Positions 1-10,466 of a stretch of 35,169 nt of DNA are shown here, piece after piece. A program made the position numbers and the translations under genes. How positions within the stretch are numbered: the first letter of the stretch is position 1; every line of letters starts with the position of its first letter. This DNA is from Ghiorsea sp. (GTDB lineage Bacteria > Pseudomonadota > Zetaproteobacteria > Mariprofundales > Mariprofundaceae), in NCBI GenBank assembly GCA_027055255.1, contig JALUNK010000084.1, positions 1 to 35,169 on the forward strand, read 5' to 3'. Under the pieces are notes generated by a model. That model had not been told where the DNA came from. It saw nothing but the letters and a program-made list of their open reading frames with translations, and searched no databases.

Positions 1-3000
1 GTATCGCCAACTGCTTACACATTTGATATCACACCTGCTGCAAGCTCGACCACAAGCATCACCATTGATTTGCCTGCTAATGTTGCAGTCGATGGCGGTG
101 GCAACGGCAATGGCGCATCCAGTCAAGCGGTTGTTCCTGTTGATACAGTGATTCCTAGCTTATTATTGACAGCACCAACAACCATACAAAACACAACTTT
201 CTCGGTGACCGCCACATTCTCTGAAGCAGTTACAGGTGTGGCTCTCACTGATTTTGTTGTGATAGGCGGCACCACTTCTAACTTTGCCGTTATCAACCCA
301 TACACTTACACCTTTGATGTAACACCTCCGCCAGCAACAGCAGGGAATATTACTATTGATGCCGCTGCTGGCATTGCTGCTGATGCTGCAGGCAACCTTA
401 ATACGGCGGCTACTCAGGCTATAGTTGCCATTAACACCGCTATTCCATCCGTAAGCATTACACCGCCTGCAGGCGCACAAAATGGTTTATTTAGCGTGAA
501 TGTAAGTTTCTCTGAAGCTGTTACAGGTCTATTGTTAACCGATTTCACTGTGACTGGTGGCACCCCTTCAAATTTATCGGGTACGGGTGCCAATTACACT
601 TTCAATATCACCCCTAATGCTACGTCTACGGTACCTGTATTTATCAATTTGCCAGCAAATGCCGCACAAAACGCTGCGGGCAACGGCAACAGCGCAGCCG
701 CACAGGTTAGTGTGCCGATTGATACGATTATACCCACGGTATCCATGTCTGCGCCTGCAGGGCCATTGAATACACTATTTACTGTGACCACCACATTCTC
801 CGAGCCTATGGTAGGCGTTGCGCTTACAGATTTTACTGTTTCAAGTGGCACACCTTCAAACTTTGTAACGATTAATCCTTATACCTATGCCTTTGATGTA
901 ACACCTGCGGCAAACACAGCCACCAATATCACCGTTGACCTTGCCGCCAACAAAGCCACGGATAACGCTGGCAATGGCAACATTGCTGCTGCTCAAATTT
1001 CGATTATTGCCGATACAGCAGCCCCATCTGCTTCTATAGGGCTTACGCCACCCGCCACAGGCACACAAATTGGACCTTTCAATATGGATCTGACCTTCTC
1101 TGAACCTGTCACAGGTCTGTTATTATCCGATTTCACGGTGACTGGTGGCACAGCAACAACCTTGGCAGGTACAGGCGCTGCCTACACACTGAGCATCACA
1201 CCCAATGCAAACTCCTCAACCAATGTTACCATAGATTTACCAAGCAATGCGGCAACCGATGCTGTGGGCAATCCAAGCACTGCGGCAACACAAGCTGTCA
1301 TTGCCATTGACACCATTGTACCCGGCGTCTCTATATCCGCGCCAACCACCACACAAACAGGTGCATTTGTCGCTAACGTTACCTTCACTGAAGCTATCGT
1401 AGGTATTGCCGCTGGTGATTTTATTATCACAGGTGGAACAGCAACAAGCTTCACTGGCTCGGGCACAGCATTTTCCTTGAATATTACACCACTTGCCAAT
1501 TCCGTTGCCAACGTAACCATTAAACTACCTGCAGAAATAGCTACCGATGCAGCAGGAAACCCAAATACAGCATCTGCATTGATTACTGTCCCCATTGATA
1601 CAACCATTCCAAGCGTTGCAATTACTGCCCCTACTGCCACGCAAACAGGTATATTTGCCACCACCATCACTTATTCTGAAGATGTGTATGGTGTTGCTTT
1701 GGCAGATTTTACAGTCTCCGGTGCTACAACATCAAACTTTGCTGTCGCCAACCCTTATACATATACATTTGATGTCACACCTGCATCCAATTCCACAGCT
1801 TCAGTGACCATAGATGTAGCTGCGAATACCGCGACTGACCCTGCTGGCAATGCAAACACTGCCGCCACGCAAGCAGTTGTACCCATCGATACGGTTATCC
1901 CAACGGTTACACTAACTCCACCTGCTGGAACGCAAATTGGTACCTTTGCCCTTCCTGTTACATTCTCTGAACCAGTAACTGGCCTTGTCGCAGCAGATTT
2001 TAGTGTTGCCAATGCTACAGCCAGTAATATTACAGGCTCACTTTCTAGCTACAGTGTTGATATTACGCCCAATACCAATTTCACAGGTAATATCAGCATT
2101 GCCCTACCTGCCAACACTGCTTTTGATAGTGCCGGCAATGGCAATACTTCCTCAACAACTGCCGTTATTGCTGCTGATGTTCAACTGCCCACTGCCATAC
2201 TTTCTGTGCCAGCATCGCCTGCAACCAAAACAGGTGCGTTTACCGCCACAGCAACATTCTCAGAGCCTATCAGCGGCATATCTCTATCCAGCTTCACTGT
2301 TTCAGGTGGTGCAACCAGTAATTTTGTCAATGCAGGCAGCAATGTTTATACCTTTGACATCACCCCACCTATCAATTCAACAAACAATGTCACCATTGAT
2401 TTATATGCCAACGCAATCATCGACCTTGCAGGCAATGGCAATCCTGCGGCAACGCAAGTGATTGTACCCATTGATACTGTTGCTCCGACTATTGTAATTA
2501 GCCCAACATCTGGTACACAAACAGGATTATTTACAGTCAACCTCACCTCTTCAGAAGCGCTATCTGGGTTAACTTTGGCAGATATTGCCGTCACCAATGG
2601 TACAGCATCCAATCTAACACCCGTGGGCATCAACTATACTGTGGACATCACACCGAATACAGGAATCACGAATAATTTAACCATAGATATTGCAGCCAAT
2701 ACAGCCACCGATGCGGCAGGTAATGGTAATAGTGCCGCCATACAATCCGTAGTTGCCATCGATACACAGCCTCCAGTGGTCACGTTAACACCGCCAACAG
2801 GCAAACAAACTGGGCTCTTTAGCGTTGCTGCAAGCTTCTCTGAGACTGTTACGGGCATCACCGCATCTGACTTTGTTGTTGCAGGCGGAACACTGTCTAA
2901 CTTTGCAGGCGCTGGTACATCATACAGCTTTGATATTACGCCACCGCTTGCTTCTACCACGCCTGTTACCATTGATGTCTATGCCAATAGTGTCAGCGAT

Positions 3001-6000
3001 GCAGCAGGCAATGGTAATGCAGCGACACAAGCTGTGGTTGCCATTGATACCGTTTCGCCAACTGTCAGCATCACACCGCCAGCAGGCACGCAGTCTGGAT
3101 TATTTAATGCAGGTATCACCTTCTCTGAAGCCGTTACAGGCTTTGTAGCAACTGATGTTACCGTTGTGGGCGGCACGGCATCAAACCTTGCTGGTTCAGG
3201 CGCAAGCTATACTATGGACATCACACCCGATGCAGGTCTTGCTGGGAACTTAACCATAGATGTATATGCTAATGTTGCCCAAGATGCTGCCAGCAATGGT
3301 AATAGCCCCGCCCCACAAGCAATCGTGCCTATTGATACGAAGAAGCCAACTGTAACCGTTTACAAACCATCTGGAACACAAAATACCGCATTTACTGTTG
3401 ATGTGATATTTAATGAAAACGTAACAGGGCTAACGCTTTCAGACTTTATCGTTACAGGTGGTACACCATCTAACATTTACGCCCTAGGTGGCTCACCTTG
3501 GTATTATAGGTTTACCATCACACCCAATACGAACTCAATCGCAGATATCACCATTGATTTACCTGCCAATAGCGCCATTGATCCTGTTGGCAATGGTAAT
3601 ATTGCAGCTGCCCAAGCTGTGGTCTCTGTTGACACCGCTGCACCTATTATTTCTTCGCCGGGTAACCCTTATAATTTCGATGTGAATGAAGATACATACG
3701 CAAGTTTTGCCATTGTAGCCACCGATAGCTCTGCTATCACATACAGCTTGTATAATAATATCCAGCCTACAAACGGCACCGTCACCGTAGATACATACAC
3801 CAGCCAAACCACTTATACACCAAACCCTAATTACTACGGGCCATATGGCGCGCGTGACCCCTTCAAAGTGCAAGTTACTGATGCAACAGGCTCTTATGCT
3901 TTATTGGATGTTCGCCCTCGGGTGAAAAACGTGAATGACTTCCCAGTGATTCAAAGCTATGCGACTGGCATCACTTTAAACGAAGATGTGCTAACAACCA
4001 TTGCTTCAACCGACATCTACGCCACAGATATTGATAACAGCAACAGTCAAATTACCTTCGTGCTTGAAACTTCCCCATCTTCAGCGCTGGGTAGAATGGA
4101 ACGCTCTGGTGTGCCATTGATTACAGGAAGCACATTTACTCAAAATGACCTCGACCTCAACATTATCAAATTTGCCCCCGCACAAGATGTGTATGGTGCA
4201 ACCAATTTCTCCTTTAGGTATAGGGATTTGGATTCTGGTTACCTGCCTACGTATGCATCACCATCGCTTGTTTTCCCTATCAATATCGCTTCAGTCAATG
4301 ATACGCCAACTGTGGATACTAATAGCACTTTGTTTACCACCCAGAATGCGGCGGCAACCCTTATCAATGATGCACTGCTGCATGCAACAGACCCCGATAA
4401 CTTAGCTACGCAAATCAGCTATACTGTCACCACTTTGCCCGCAAAAGGCACATTAAACTTAACCACATTTACCCAAGCTGATATTACCAATGGTTTGCTC
4501 ACCTACACGCCAAATGCAGGCATCACGGGTATAGATAGCTTTAGTTTCAGTGTGACCGATGGCGTGATAGCAACGCCCATCACAGCCACATTTAATATCA
4601 GTATCACAGCGCCCCAAGCAGCGCTTCACGCAAGCAGCTCTGATGGCGTATTGATAAATAGTAGCGCCAATATCTCAGCCAGTGTCACTGATTTTTATAC
4701 GAATGCAGCATTTGCCAATCAATGGGTTCGTTTCACCATTCAAACTTCGCCTTATGCCACATTTGTAGCCAATGGCTTGCAATCCATAGATGTATACACC
4801 GATGTCGCAGGCCTTGCCACAGCAGGTATCACCGATACCTATGCAGAAACTGTGCCTGTATTGGTGGAAGCCGTCAGCCTTGGTTTAAACCAAACCGTAC
4901 AACAAATCTTTGGCGATAATACAGGGGTAAACACCGTAATCACAACATCCCCATGCAATACCACTTGGGATTTGACTGGCTCGCCTTATTACATTCAAAA
5001 TAATGTCACGCTTGCATCAGGCTGCCGCTTACAAATCGACCCTTATGTGATTGTGAAGTTCAATGCTAATAAGAACTTAACCGTAGGCTCTGGTGCCACG
5101 CTTGATGTCTATGGGCAAGCTGGGCAAGAAGTTTATTTCACATCTGTCAATGATGATACTGTAGGTGGTGTTGCTGCGCCTTACTCTACAAGCGTAAGTA
5201 ACGCGGGTGATTGGAGCTACTTACAGTACTCAGTAGGCTCGTTTGGCACCATGAGACATGCTCAAATTCGCTATGGTGGTGGCGGTGGTTTTATTGCAGC
5301 ACTACGCGCATATTCAGATATAACGATTGATACGGTGAGCATTCTAGATTCTGGCGGTAACGGTTTATCGACCCTTGCAGGCTCACCTCAAGTGAACAAC
5401 ATTACCGTCAGCAACTTTGGTTCTTATGGTGTTTATATGGGAGATACATCTTTCCCAACCTTTACGGGCACAAACAGTGTTTCTGGAGCGCTAGCTTCAA
5501 AAGCTTCGGTTTATGCAACAGGTGTAAACGTCAATGCTGCCATGGATGGCTTTACCATTACAGGTGGTAAATACAATGTTTGGCTTGATGCAGGTGCCAA
5601 TGCCACATTCACCAACTCAGTATTTGATGCTGCGGTTGATGAAGCCATCTATTTAACCAACACCAATGCCGTATCCATAGATAGCAGCAACACCATCAGC
5701 AACACCCCAGCGCCCTATTTAATCACCCAAGGCTTCTCTAGCGCGGATATTTATGCTGTGGTCGATGCTGCCTCAGTTTCCGACCTATACAGCGTGCACC
5801 TAACGGGCACATTAACCAATGCCAACAGTGTGCTGACCGCTGACCCACTGGGCACTGGTAATTCTGTGTACCGAGTGGTTGGCAATACATACGTTGCCAA
5901 TAATGCAAGGCTTCAAGTTGACCCCTATACAGTGCTTAAATTCAATAGTGCTAAAGGATTGTTTGCAAATAGCGGCAGCATACTGGATGTATGGGGTGGC

Positions 6001-9000
6001 ATTGGCGCACCTGCTATTTTCACCACAGTCGAGGACAACACTGTTGGCGCGATCTTGCCGGGTTCAACAGGTTCACCGGTGCTTGGCTCTTGGAACGGCA
6101 TTGAATACAGAGAAGGTTCTTTGGGCGGCACATTCCGCAATGCAGAAGTTCGTTATGCGGTCGATGCTTTGCATGTGGATGGTTCATCGCCCACCATTGA
6201 AAATTATAAAGCCCTAGAGTTTAGCGTTTCAGGCTTATACTTCTCAGCGCTATTCTCACCTACGTCTTCAAATTCTATTATTAATAATATCACCTTAACC
6301 ACCAGCGATACGAGCAATCGTCCACTATATATCCTTGATACATTTAATTCGGGGACGCCAGTAACCCCCACCATCAATGGCGGCAGCATCACCACTGCTT
6401 CTACCTCTCCAAGTTACGGTGCGATTCATATCTATGGTAGAGGCGCCAAGCCAAGCATTTCAAACATGACCATTAACGGCGGATATTATGGCGTGTATGC
6501 ACTCAAACATGCTGGCGGCACATTCAGCAACAACACATTCACCAACAATACAGTGAATGTGTATATCAACGGCGATGGCTCGGCAACATTTACAGGCAAT
6601 ACTTTTGATGGCGCTGCAAACGTGGCTGTGCAGCTGACCGACACCATTCCAGGCAATGTCTTCATCAACAATACCAATACCATTCAAAATACACCTGCCC
6701 CATATTTGGTGACAGGCTCTAGCTTCCCTGCTGGCTATGTTGCAGCAACTATCGATGGCGCAACCGTTCAAAACAGCAATAGCCTTGATATTTCCGGCAA
6801 CTATTTCGCTGCGAACTCCATCTTGGTTGCCGACCCTCTTGCCACAGGCTCATCTGTGTATCATGTTACAAGCAACCTTTATGTTCGGGCTGGCGCACGC
6901 TTACAAATTGACCCCTATGCCGTATTAAAATTTGATGCGGGTAAGGGTCTCTTTGTAAATAATAATGCTGTGCTGGATATTTATGGCGCTGTTGGTGCGC
7001 CTGCCGTGTTCACCAGCGTGAATGATGATTCTGTGGGTGCCATCCTTGTTGGCTCTACGGGCTCTCCCGCGATTGGCTCATGGGGCGGCATTGATTATCA
7101 AGGTGGCTCCCATGGCAGCGTGCTTAATGCCAACATTGATTATGCTGATTATGCCTTGTATGTGCGCAATACTTCGCCACCTATTACCAACTTCAAAGCC
7201 ACTCAATTTTCTATTTCAGGCTTAATGGTAGAATCTGGTACAGGGGAAACCACAAACCCAGCCATCAATAACCTTATACTCAGCACAACAGACACATCAA
7301 ATTATCCGCTATACTTTAGGGGTAACACCAGTGCCACTGCCGTAGTTACACCTACGCTCAACGGTGCGACCATCACTACCTCATCTACCAACGCAAGCTA
7401 TGGTGCTGTTCATATGTATGGTAAAGGGGTTCACCCAAATCTGGATAATGTAACTACTCATGGTGGATTCTATAGCCTTAGAGCCAATGATGGCGCCAGT
7501 ACAACGTTGACCAATGCCGTCTTTGATGGAGCTATTGATTCAGCTATTTATGCCAGCAACGCGGGCACATTAAATATCAACAGCAGCAATACCATTCAAA
7601 ATACAGGTGGTGCGGCTTATTTGGTGAGTGGTAATTTGAATAACATCGACACCTATGCCACCGTGGATAGAGCAAGTGTTGTTGATCCATACAGCTTGCG
7701 TTTGACGGCGTATTTCTATGATTTATATACCGTACTTACCCCAGATCCTTTGCAAACTGGCGGCGGCAACCCACTGGATACTTATGCTTCGGTTTATCGC
7801 GTCACTGGTAATACCTACATCGCCAACGGTGCACGTATGCAGATTGACCCCTATGCTGTGCTTAAATTTAATAATAATCGGGGATTATTTGTAAATACGG
7901 GTGGCACGCTTGATGTCTATGGCTCGCCTACTGCGCCTGTCACCTTCACCACTATAAACGATGATAGCATTGCAGTAGCAGTTAGCGGCTCAACAGGAAC
8001 GCCAACGCTAGGCTCATGGGGTGGCATTGATTACAAACGCAATTCAAGCGGCACATTCCGCAATGCAGAAGTCAATTATGCGAATACTGCGCTGTATGTG
8101 TATGCTTCTTCACCCACCATTGATGGCTTAACTGCCCATGAATTTTCGGATAATGGTTTGTTTATTGATGGTTATTTGAGCACAGATACTGCAAGCCCAA
8201 TTGTTAGTAATATCAAGCTATCAACAGCAGATACAAACAATTTCCCGCTACGCATCAGAGATGATATTAATAATGGCAGCACCATAACCCCTGTAATTAA
8301 TGGCAGCAGCATCACGACTGCTTCCACGAACTCGAGCTGGGGTGCTATCCATATCACGGGGCAAGGTGCTAACCCCACGATTTCCAACATAACGGTTAAC
8401 GGTGGTTATTATGGTGTGTATGCGAGCACCCATGCTGGCGGCACCTTTAATAACAACACATTCACCAACAATACCGTGAATGCATACATCAATGGCAATG
8501 GTGTCGCCACATTTGCCAGTAATACATTTGATAATGCTTCATACGCCGCTGTGCAGCTTATCAATACCACTGCAGGCAACGTGCATATCGACAGCAGTAA
8601 CACCATCCAGAATGCAGCAGCACCCTATGCAATCACCCAAGGCTTCCCTGCCGCAGATGTGTATGCAACGCTGAACACAGCAAGCATTGCAGACCCGTAC
8701 AGCATCAATTTACAAGGCACATTCACCAATACCAACAGCATATTAATAGCCGACCCACTAGGTACAGGTTCATCAGTCTATCGGGTGGTCGCTAACGTAA
8801 ACATCGCCAACGGTGCGCGTATGCAAATTGACCCTTATGCCGTGCTTAAGTTTAATAATACTAAGGGGTTATTTGTAAATACAGGTGGCACGCTTGATGT
8901 CTATGGCTCGCCTACTGCACCTGTCATTTTCACCACTGTAAACGATGATAGCATTGCAGCAGCGCTTAGCGGCTCCACTGGCACACCACTACGCGGCGCT

Positions 9001-10410
9001 TGGGGCGGCGTTGACTACCAACGCAATTCAAGCGGAACATTCCGCAATGCAGAAGTCAATTATGCAAACACTGCAATGTATGTGATTGCCTCTTCACCCA
9101 CCATTGATAGCTTAACTGCCCATGAATTTGCGGATGCGGGCTTATATATTGATGGTTATTTGAGCACGGATGCTGCAAGCCCAATAGTTAATAATATCAC
9201 ACTATCAACAGCAGATACGGGCAATTATCCTATACACATTAGAGATGATATTAACAGTGGCAGCACCATAACTCCTGTGATTAATGGCGGCAGCATTACC
9301 ACCGCTGCTGCGGGTCTCTATGCAGCTATCTGGGCAGAAGGTCAAGGCTCTAACCCCACGATTTCCAATTTGACGATTCGTGGTGGTCATTATGGTTTGT
9401 ACGCGGGGCCTACTGCCAGTGGTACATTCAATGATAACATCATTAAGAATGCCATCAGCATTGGTGCGGAAATGAATACAACTGGCGTTGTCAACATGAG
9501 CAACAACCGTATTTTAGGCAATCCTACTGGCATCTTGATTAGCAATGCCGACCCAACGAGCGTGATTGAAAACAATCTTATTCGCTCCAATAGCACTGCA
9601 GGTGTTAGCGTTGCTGCAACCCAAACTACGCCGGGGCTAGCCCTAAGAAACAACTTGATTGTTGAGAATGGAACAGGTGTACACATCCTTGAAAATGCAG
9701 CAACGCAAACTGGCGGCGTGTTAACCATGCAAAGCAATACCATTGCCAACAATACAACGGGGCTTGTCCTTGATACTTATGCAAGCGCAACCATCACGGA
9801 CAATATCGTGGCGAACAATACGACCAACTTAAACAACCTATCAACATCAGCCAGCGGCACATACAATGCTACCAATGATGCAAGCTTTATTCATGCAAGC
9901 GATGTGGTTGGCTCGCCCATGCAGTTGCTCAATGCATGGTATTTAGATGGCACACCAGCCACGCTCTCGCCTGCGATTGATGCAAGTGTCTTGCGTACTG
10001 CTGCAGGTGTGGGCTACTTAGGCTCTAATCCTTATGCTGAGCCATCGCTGGCTGACATCAATCAGCTTGATATTGGCTATCATCATGCTGCCCAAGATGT
10101 CACTGCAAATATCAATGCAGCACAGAGCACTGTGGTTGCCGATACACTAGCTCCTGTTGCAGGCGGCGTGGTCACGGTGATTGCCACAGTCAAAGATTCA
10201 GCAGGTAATACGCTTGGTGCAGGGCTGACTTTAAGCTCCGCCATCACCGTCAATAGTGGTGCTACACTCACCCACCCTGCCTTCCCCGTGGATTTGGGCG
10301 ATGGTAGCTATGTATTTAAATTCACAGCGCCTGTAGCCACCACAGGCTCAAACACCGTTGATATCAGTGCCAATGGCATATTGATTGGCTCAGTAACCAT
10401 TGTCTGGTAA
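1..10410 (+). CDS. Giant repetitive surface/extracellular protein (Ig-like repeats, cadherin-like domains, beta-helix modules), 5' end outside window
   Basis: The frame is open from base 1 and ends with TAA, giving 3469 visible residues with no start or signal peptide in view. Counting codons from base 1, residues 47-1209 are twelve Ig-like repeats of about 97 residues (pattern FSEAVTG, then DFTVTGG, then FDITP, then AATDAAGNGN), matching bacterial Ig-like Big_12-type domains. Residues about 1215-1540 hold three cadherin/CSPG-like domains (linkers VNDFPV, VNDTPT). About 1540-1643 resembles an invasin-like Big_1 domain. About 1650-3300 is five right-handed beta-helix modules. About 3365-3469 is a final Ig-like domain ending VTIVW. 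I found only two cysteines, both at the cap of the first beta-helix module. I see no RTX repeats, LPXTG, PEP-CTERM or autotransporter barrel at the C-terminus. The function is probably adhesion or an extracellular matrix/surface layer; the export route cannot be told because the N-terminus is missing. Confidence 0.9.
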   Translation, partial: VSPTAYTFDITPAASSTTSITIDLPANVAVDGGGNGNGASSQAVVPVDTVIPSLLLTAPTTIQNTTFSVTATFSEAVTGVALTDFVVIGGTTSNFAVINPYTYTFDVTPPPATAGNITIDAAAGIAADAAGNLNTAATQAIVAINTAIPSVSITPPAGAQNGLFSVNVSFSEAVTGLLLTDFTVTGGTPSNLSGTGANYTFNITPNATSTVPVFINLPANAAQNAAGNGNSAAAQVSVPIDTIIPTVSMSAPAGPLNTLFTVTTTFSEPMVGVALTDFTVSSGTPSNFVTINPYTYAFDVTPAANTATNITVDLAANKATDNAGNGNIAAAQISIIADTAAPSASIGLTPPATGTQIGPFNMDLTFSEPVTGLLLSDFTVTGGTATTLAGTGAAYTLSITPNANSSTNVTIDLPSNAATDAVGNPSTAATQAVIAIDTIVPGVSISAPTTTQTGAFVANVTFTEAIVGIAAGDFIITGGTATSFTGSGTAFSLNITPLANSVANVTIKLPAEIATDAAGNPNTASALITVPIDTTIPSVAITAPTATQTGIFATTITYSEDVYGVALADFTVSGATTSNFAVANPYTYTFDVTPASNSTASVTIDVAANTATDPAGNANTAATQAVVPIDTVIPTVTLTPPAGTQIGTFALPVTFSEPVTGLVAADFSVANATASNITGSLSSYSVDITPNTNFTGNISIALPANTAFDSAGNGNTSSTTAVIAADVQLPTAILSVPASPATKTGAFTATATFSEPISGISLSSFTVSGGATSNFVNAGSNVYTFDITPPINSTNNVTIDLYANAIIDLAGNGNPAATQVIVPIDTVAPTIVISPTSGTQTGLFTVNLTSSEALSGLTLADIAVTNGTASNLTPVGINYTVDITPNTGITNNLTIDIAANTATDAAGNGNSAAIQSVVAIDTQPPVVTLTPPTGKQTGLFSVAASFSETVTGITASDFVVAGGTLSNFAGAGTSYSFDITPPLASTTPVTIDVYANSVSDAAGNGNAATQAVVAIDTVSPTVSITPPAGTQSGLFNAGITFSEAVTGFVATDVTVVGGTASNLAGSGASYTMDITPDAGLAGNLTIDVYANVAQDAASNGNSPAPQAIVPIDTKKPTVTVYKPSGTQNTAFTVDVIFNENVTGLTLSDFIVTGGTPSNIYALGGSPWYYRFTITPNTNSIADITIDLPANSAIDPVGNGNIAAAQAVVSVDTAAPIISSPGNPYNFDVNEDTYASFAIVATDSSAITYSLYNNIQPTNGTVTVDTYTSQTTYTPNPNYYGPYGARDPFKVQVTDATGSYALLDVRPRVKNVNDFPVIQSYATGITLNEDVLTTIASTDIYATDIDNSNSQITFVLETSPSSALGRMERSGVPLITGSTFTQNDLDLNIIKFAPAQDVYGATNFSFRYRDLDSGYLPTYASPSLVFPINIASVNDTPTVDTNSTLFTTQNAAATLINDALLHATDPDNLATQISYTVTTLPAKGTLNLTTFTQADITNGLLTYTPNAGITGIDSFSFSVTDGVIATPITATFNISITAPQAALHASSSDGVLINSSANISASVTDFYTNAAFANQWVRFTIQTSPYATFVANGLQSIDVYTDVAGLATAGITDTYAETVPVLVEAVSLGLNQTVQQIFGDNTGVNTVITTSPCNTTWDLTGSPYYIQNNVTLASGCRLQIDPYVIVKFNANKNLTVGSGATLDVYGQAGQEVYFTSVNDDTVGGVAAPYSTSVSNAGDWSYLQYSVGSFGTMRHAQIRYGGGGGFIAALRAYSDITIDTVSILDSGGNGLSTLAGSPQVNNITVSNFGSYGVYMGDTSFPTFTGTNSVSGALASKASVYATGVNVNAAMDGFTITGGKYNVWLDAGANATFTNSVFDAAVDEAIYLTNTNAVSIDSSNTISNTPAPYLITQGFSSADIYAVVDAASVSDLYSVHLTGTLTNANSVLTADPLGTGNSVYRVVGNTYVANNARLQVDPYTVLKFNSAKGLFANSGSILDVWGGIGAPAIFTTVEDNTVGAILPGSTGSPVLGSWNGIEYREGSLGGTFRNAEVRYAVDALHVDGSSPTIENYKALEFSVSGLYFSALFSPTSSNSIINNITLTTSDTSNRPLYILDTFNSGTPVTPTINGGSITTASTSPSYGAIHIYGRGAKPSISNMTINGGYYGVYALKHAGGTFSNNTFTNNTVNVYINGDGSATFTGNTFDGAANVAVQLTDTIPGNVFINNTNTIQNTPAPYLVTGSSFPAGYVAATIDGATVQNSNSLDISGNYFAANSILVADPLATGSSVYHVTSNLYVRAGARLQIDPYAVLKFDAGKGLFVNNNAVLDIYGAVGAPAVFTSVNDDSVGAILVGSTGSPAIGSWGGIDYQGGSHGSVLNANIDYADYALYVRNTSPPITNFKATQFSISGLMVESGTGETTNPAINNLILSTTDTSNYPLYFRGNTSATAVVTPTLNGATITTSSTNASYGAVHMYGKGVHPNLDNVTTHGGFYSLRANDGASTTLTNAVFDGAIDSAIYASNAGTLNINSSNTIQNTGGAAYLVSGNLNNIDTYATVDRASVVDPYSLRLTAYFYDLYTVLTPDPLQTGGGNPLDTYASVYRVTGNTYIANGARMQIDPYAVLKFNNNRGLFVNTGGTLDVYGSPTAPVTFTTINDDSIAVAVSGSTGTPTLGSWGGIDYKRNSSGTFRNAEVNYANTALYVYASSPTIDGLTAHEFSDNGLFIDGYLSTDTASPIVSNIKLSTADTNNFPLRIRDDINNGSTITPVINGSSITTASTNSSWGAIHITGQGANPTISNITVNGGYYGVYASTHAGGTFNNNTFTNNTVNAYINGNGVATFASNTFDNASYAAVQLINTTAGNVHIDSSNTIQNAAAPYAITQGFPAADVYATLNTASIADPYSINLQGTFTNTNSILIADPLGTGSSVYRVVANVNIANGARMQIDPYAVLKFNNTKGLFVNTGGTLDVYGSPTAPVIFTTVNDDSIAAALSGSTGTPLRGAWGGVDYQRNSSGTFRNAEVNYANTAMYVIASSPTIDSLTAHEFADAGLYIDGYLSTDAASPIVNNITLSTADTGNYPIHIRDDINSGSTITPVINGGSITTAAAGLYAAIWAEGQGSNPTISNLTIRGGHYGLYAGPTASGTFNDNIIKNAISIGAEMNTTGVVNMSNNRILGNPTGILISNADPTSVIENNLIRSNSTAGVSVAATQTTPGLALRNNLIVENGTGVHILENAATQTGGVLTMQSNTIANNTTGLVLDTYASATITDNIVANNTTNLNNLSTSASGTYNATNDASFIHASDVVGSPMQLLNAWYLDGTPATLSPAIDASVLRTAAGVGYLGSNPYAEPSLADINQLDIGYHHAAQDVTANINAAQSTVVADTLAPVAGGVVTVIATVKDSAGNTLGAGLTLSSAITVNSGATLTHPAFPVDLGDGSYVFKFTAPVATTGSNTVDISANGILIGSVTIVW
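139..3627 (+). repeat. Twelve tandem Ig-like (Big_12-type) protein repeats
   Basis: Twelve consecutive units each begin with [IVA][DN][TV]xxP (VDTVIP, INTAIP, IDTIIP, ADTAAP and so on) and average 291 bases (97 codons). The 3' end of one more unit occupies bases 1-138, so the array extends left of the window. Units are clearly homologous as protein but diverged as DNA, with many synonymous changes, so this is an old array rather than a recent expansion. Confidence 0.9.
4951..9840 (+). repeat. Five large beta-helix modules of about 300-330 codons
   Basis: Each module contains an anchor of the form Q-[IV]-D-P-Y-[VTA]-[IV]-[VL]-K-F, starting at bases 5032, 5914, 6904, 7840 and 8824 (spacings 882, 990, 936 and 984). 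The anchor is followed by LDVYG-type and NDD[ST] motifs, a SGSTG...GSW(G/N)G strand, and NGGxxT...NTIQN rungs. The fourth and fifth modules are about 90% identical in DNA over 120 bases compared by eye near 7861 and 8845. After the last anchor the helix continues with short parallel rungs (NNLIRSN, NNLIVEN, SNTIANN). Confidence 0.8.
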
Positions 10411-10426
10411 TATGATGTCTATAACT

Positions 10427-10455
10427 TTGCATTTATATGTTTTACCGTCTATAAC
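10427..10455 (+). promoter_or_regulatory. Possible sigma70-type promoter between the giant gene and the lipoprotein gene
   Basis: TTGCAT at 10427-10432 and TATAAC at 10450-10455 are separated by 17 bases. The -10 matches 5 of 6, the -35 only 3 of 6. A 10-base direct repeat, GTCTATAACT, occurs at 10417-10426 and 10447-10456, the second copy overlapping this -10. If used, transcription would start only a few bases before the leader ORF at 10467, so the call is weak. Confidence 0.25.
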
Positions 10456-10466
10456 TAGGGATAGAT

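Noticed and set aside
1182-1670. Long minus-strand open frames inside the giant gene (for example 162 codons here, and many similar ones)
   Set aside because: They mirror the repetitive Ala/Thr/Val-rich sense coding, recur in register with the repeats, and have no Shine-Dalgarno or recognisable protein motif.
139-3627. CRISPR-like or other DNA-level repeat array
   Set aside because: Periodicity is about 291 bases, in frame, with strong protein-level and weak DNA-level conservation; it is a protein-domain array.
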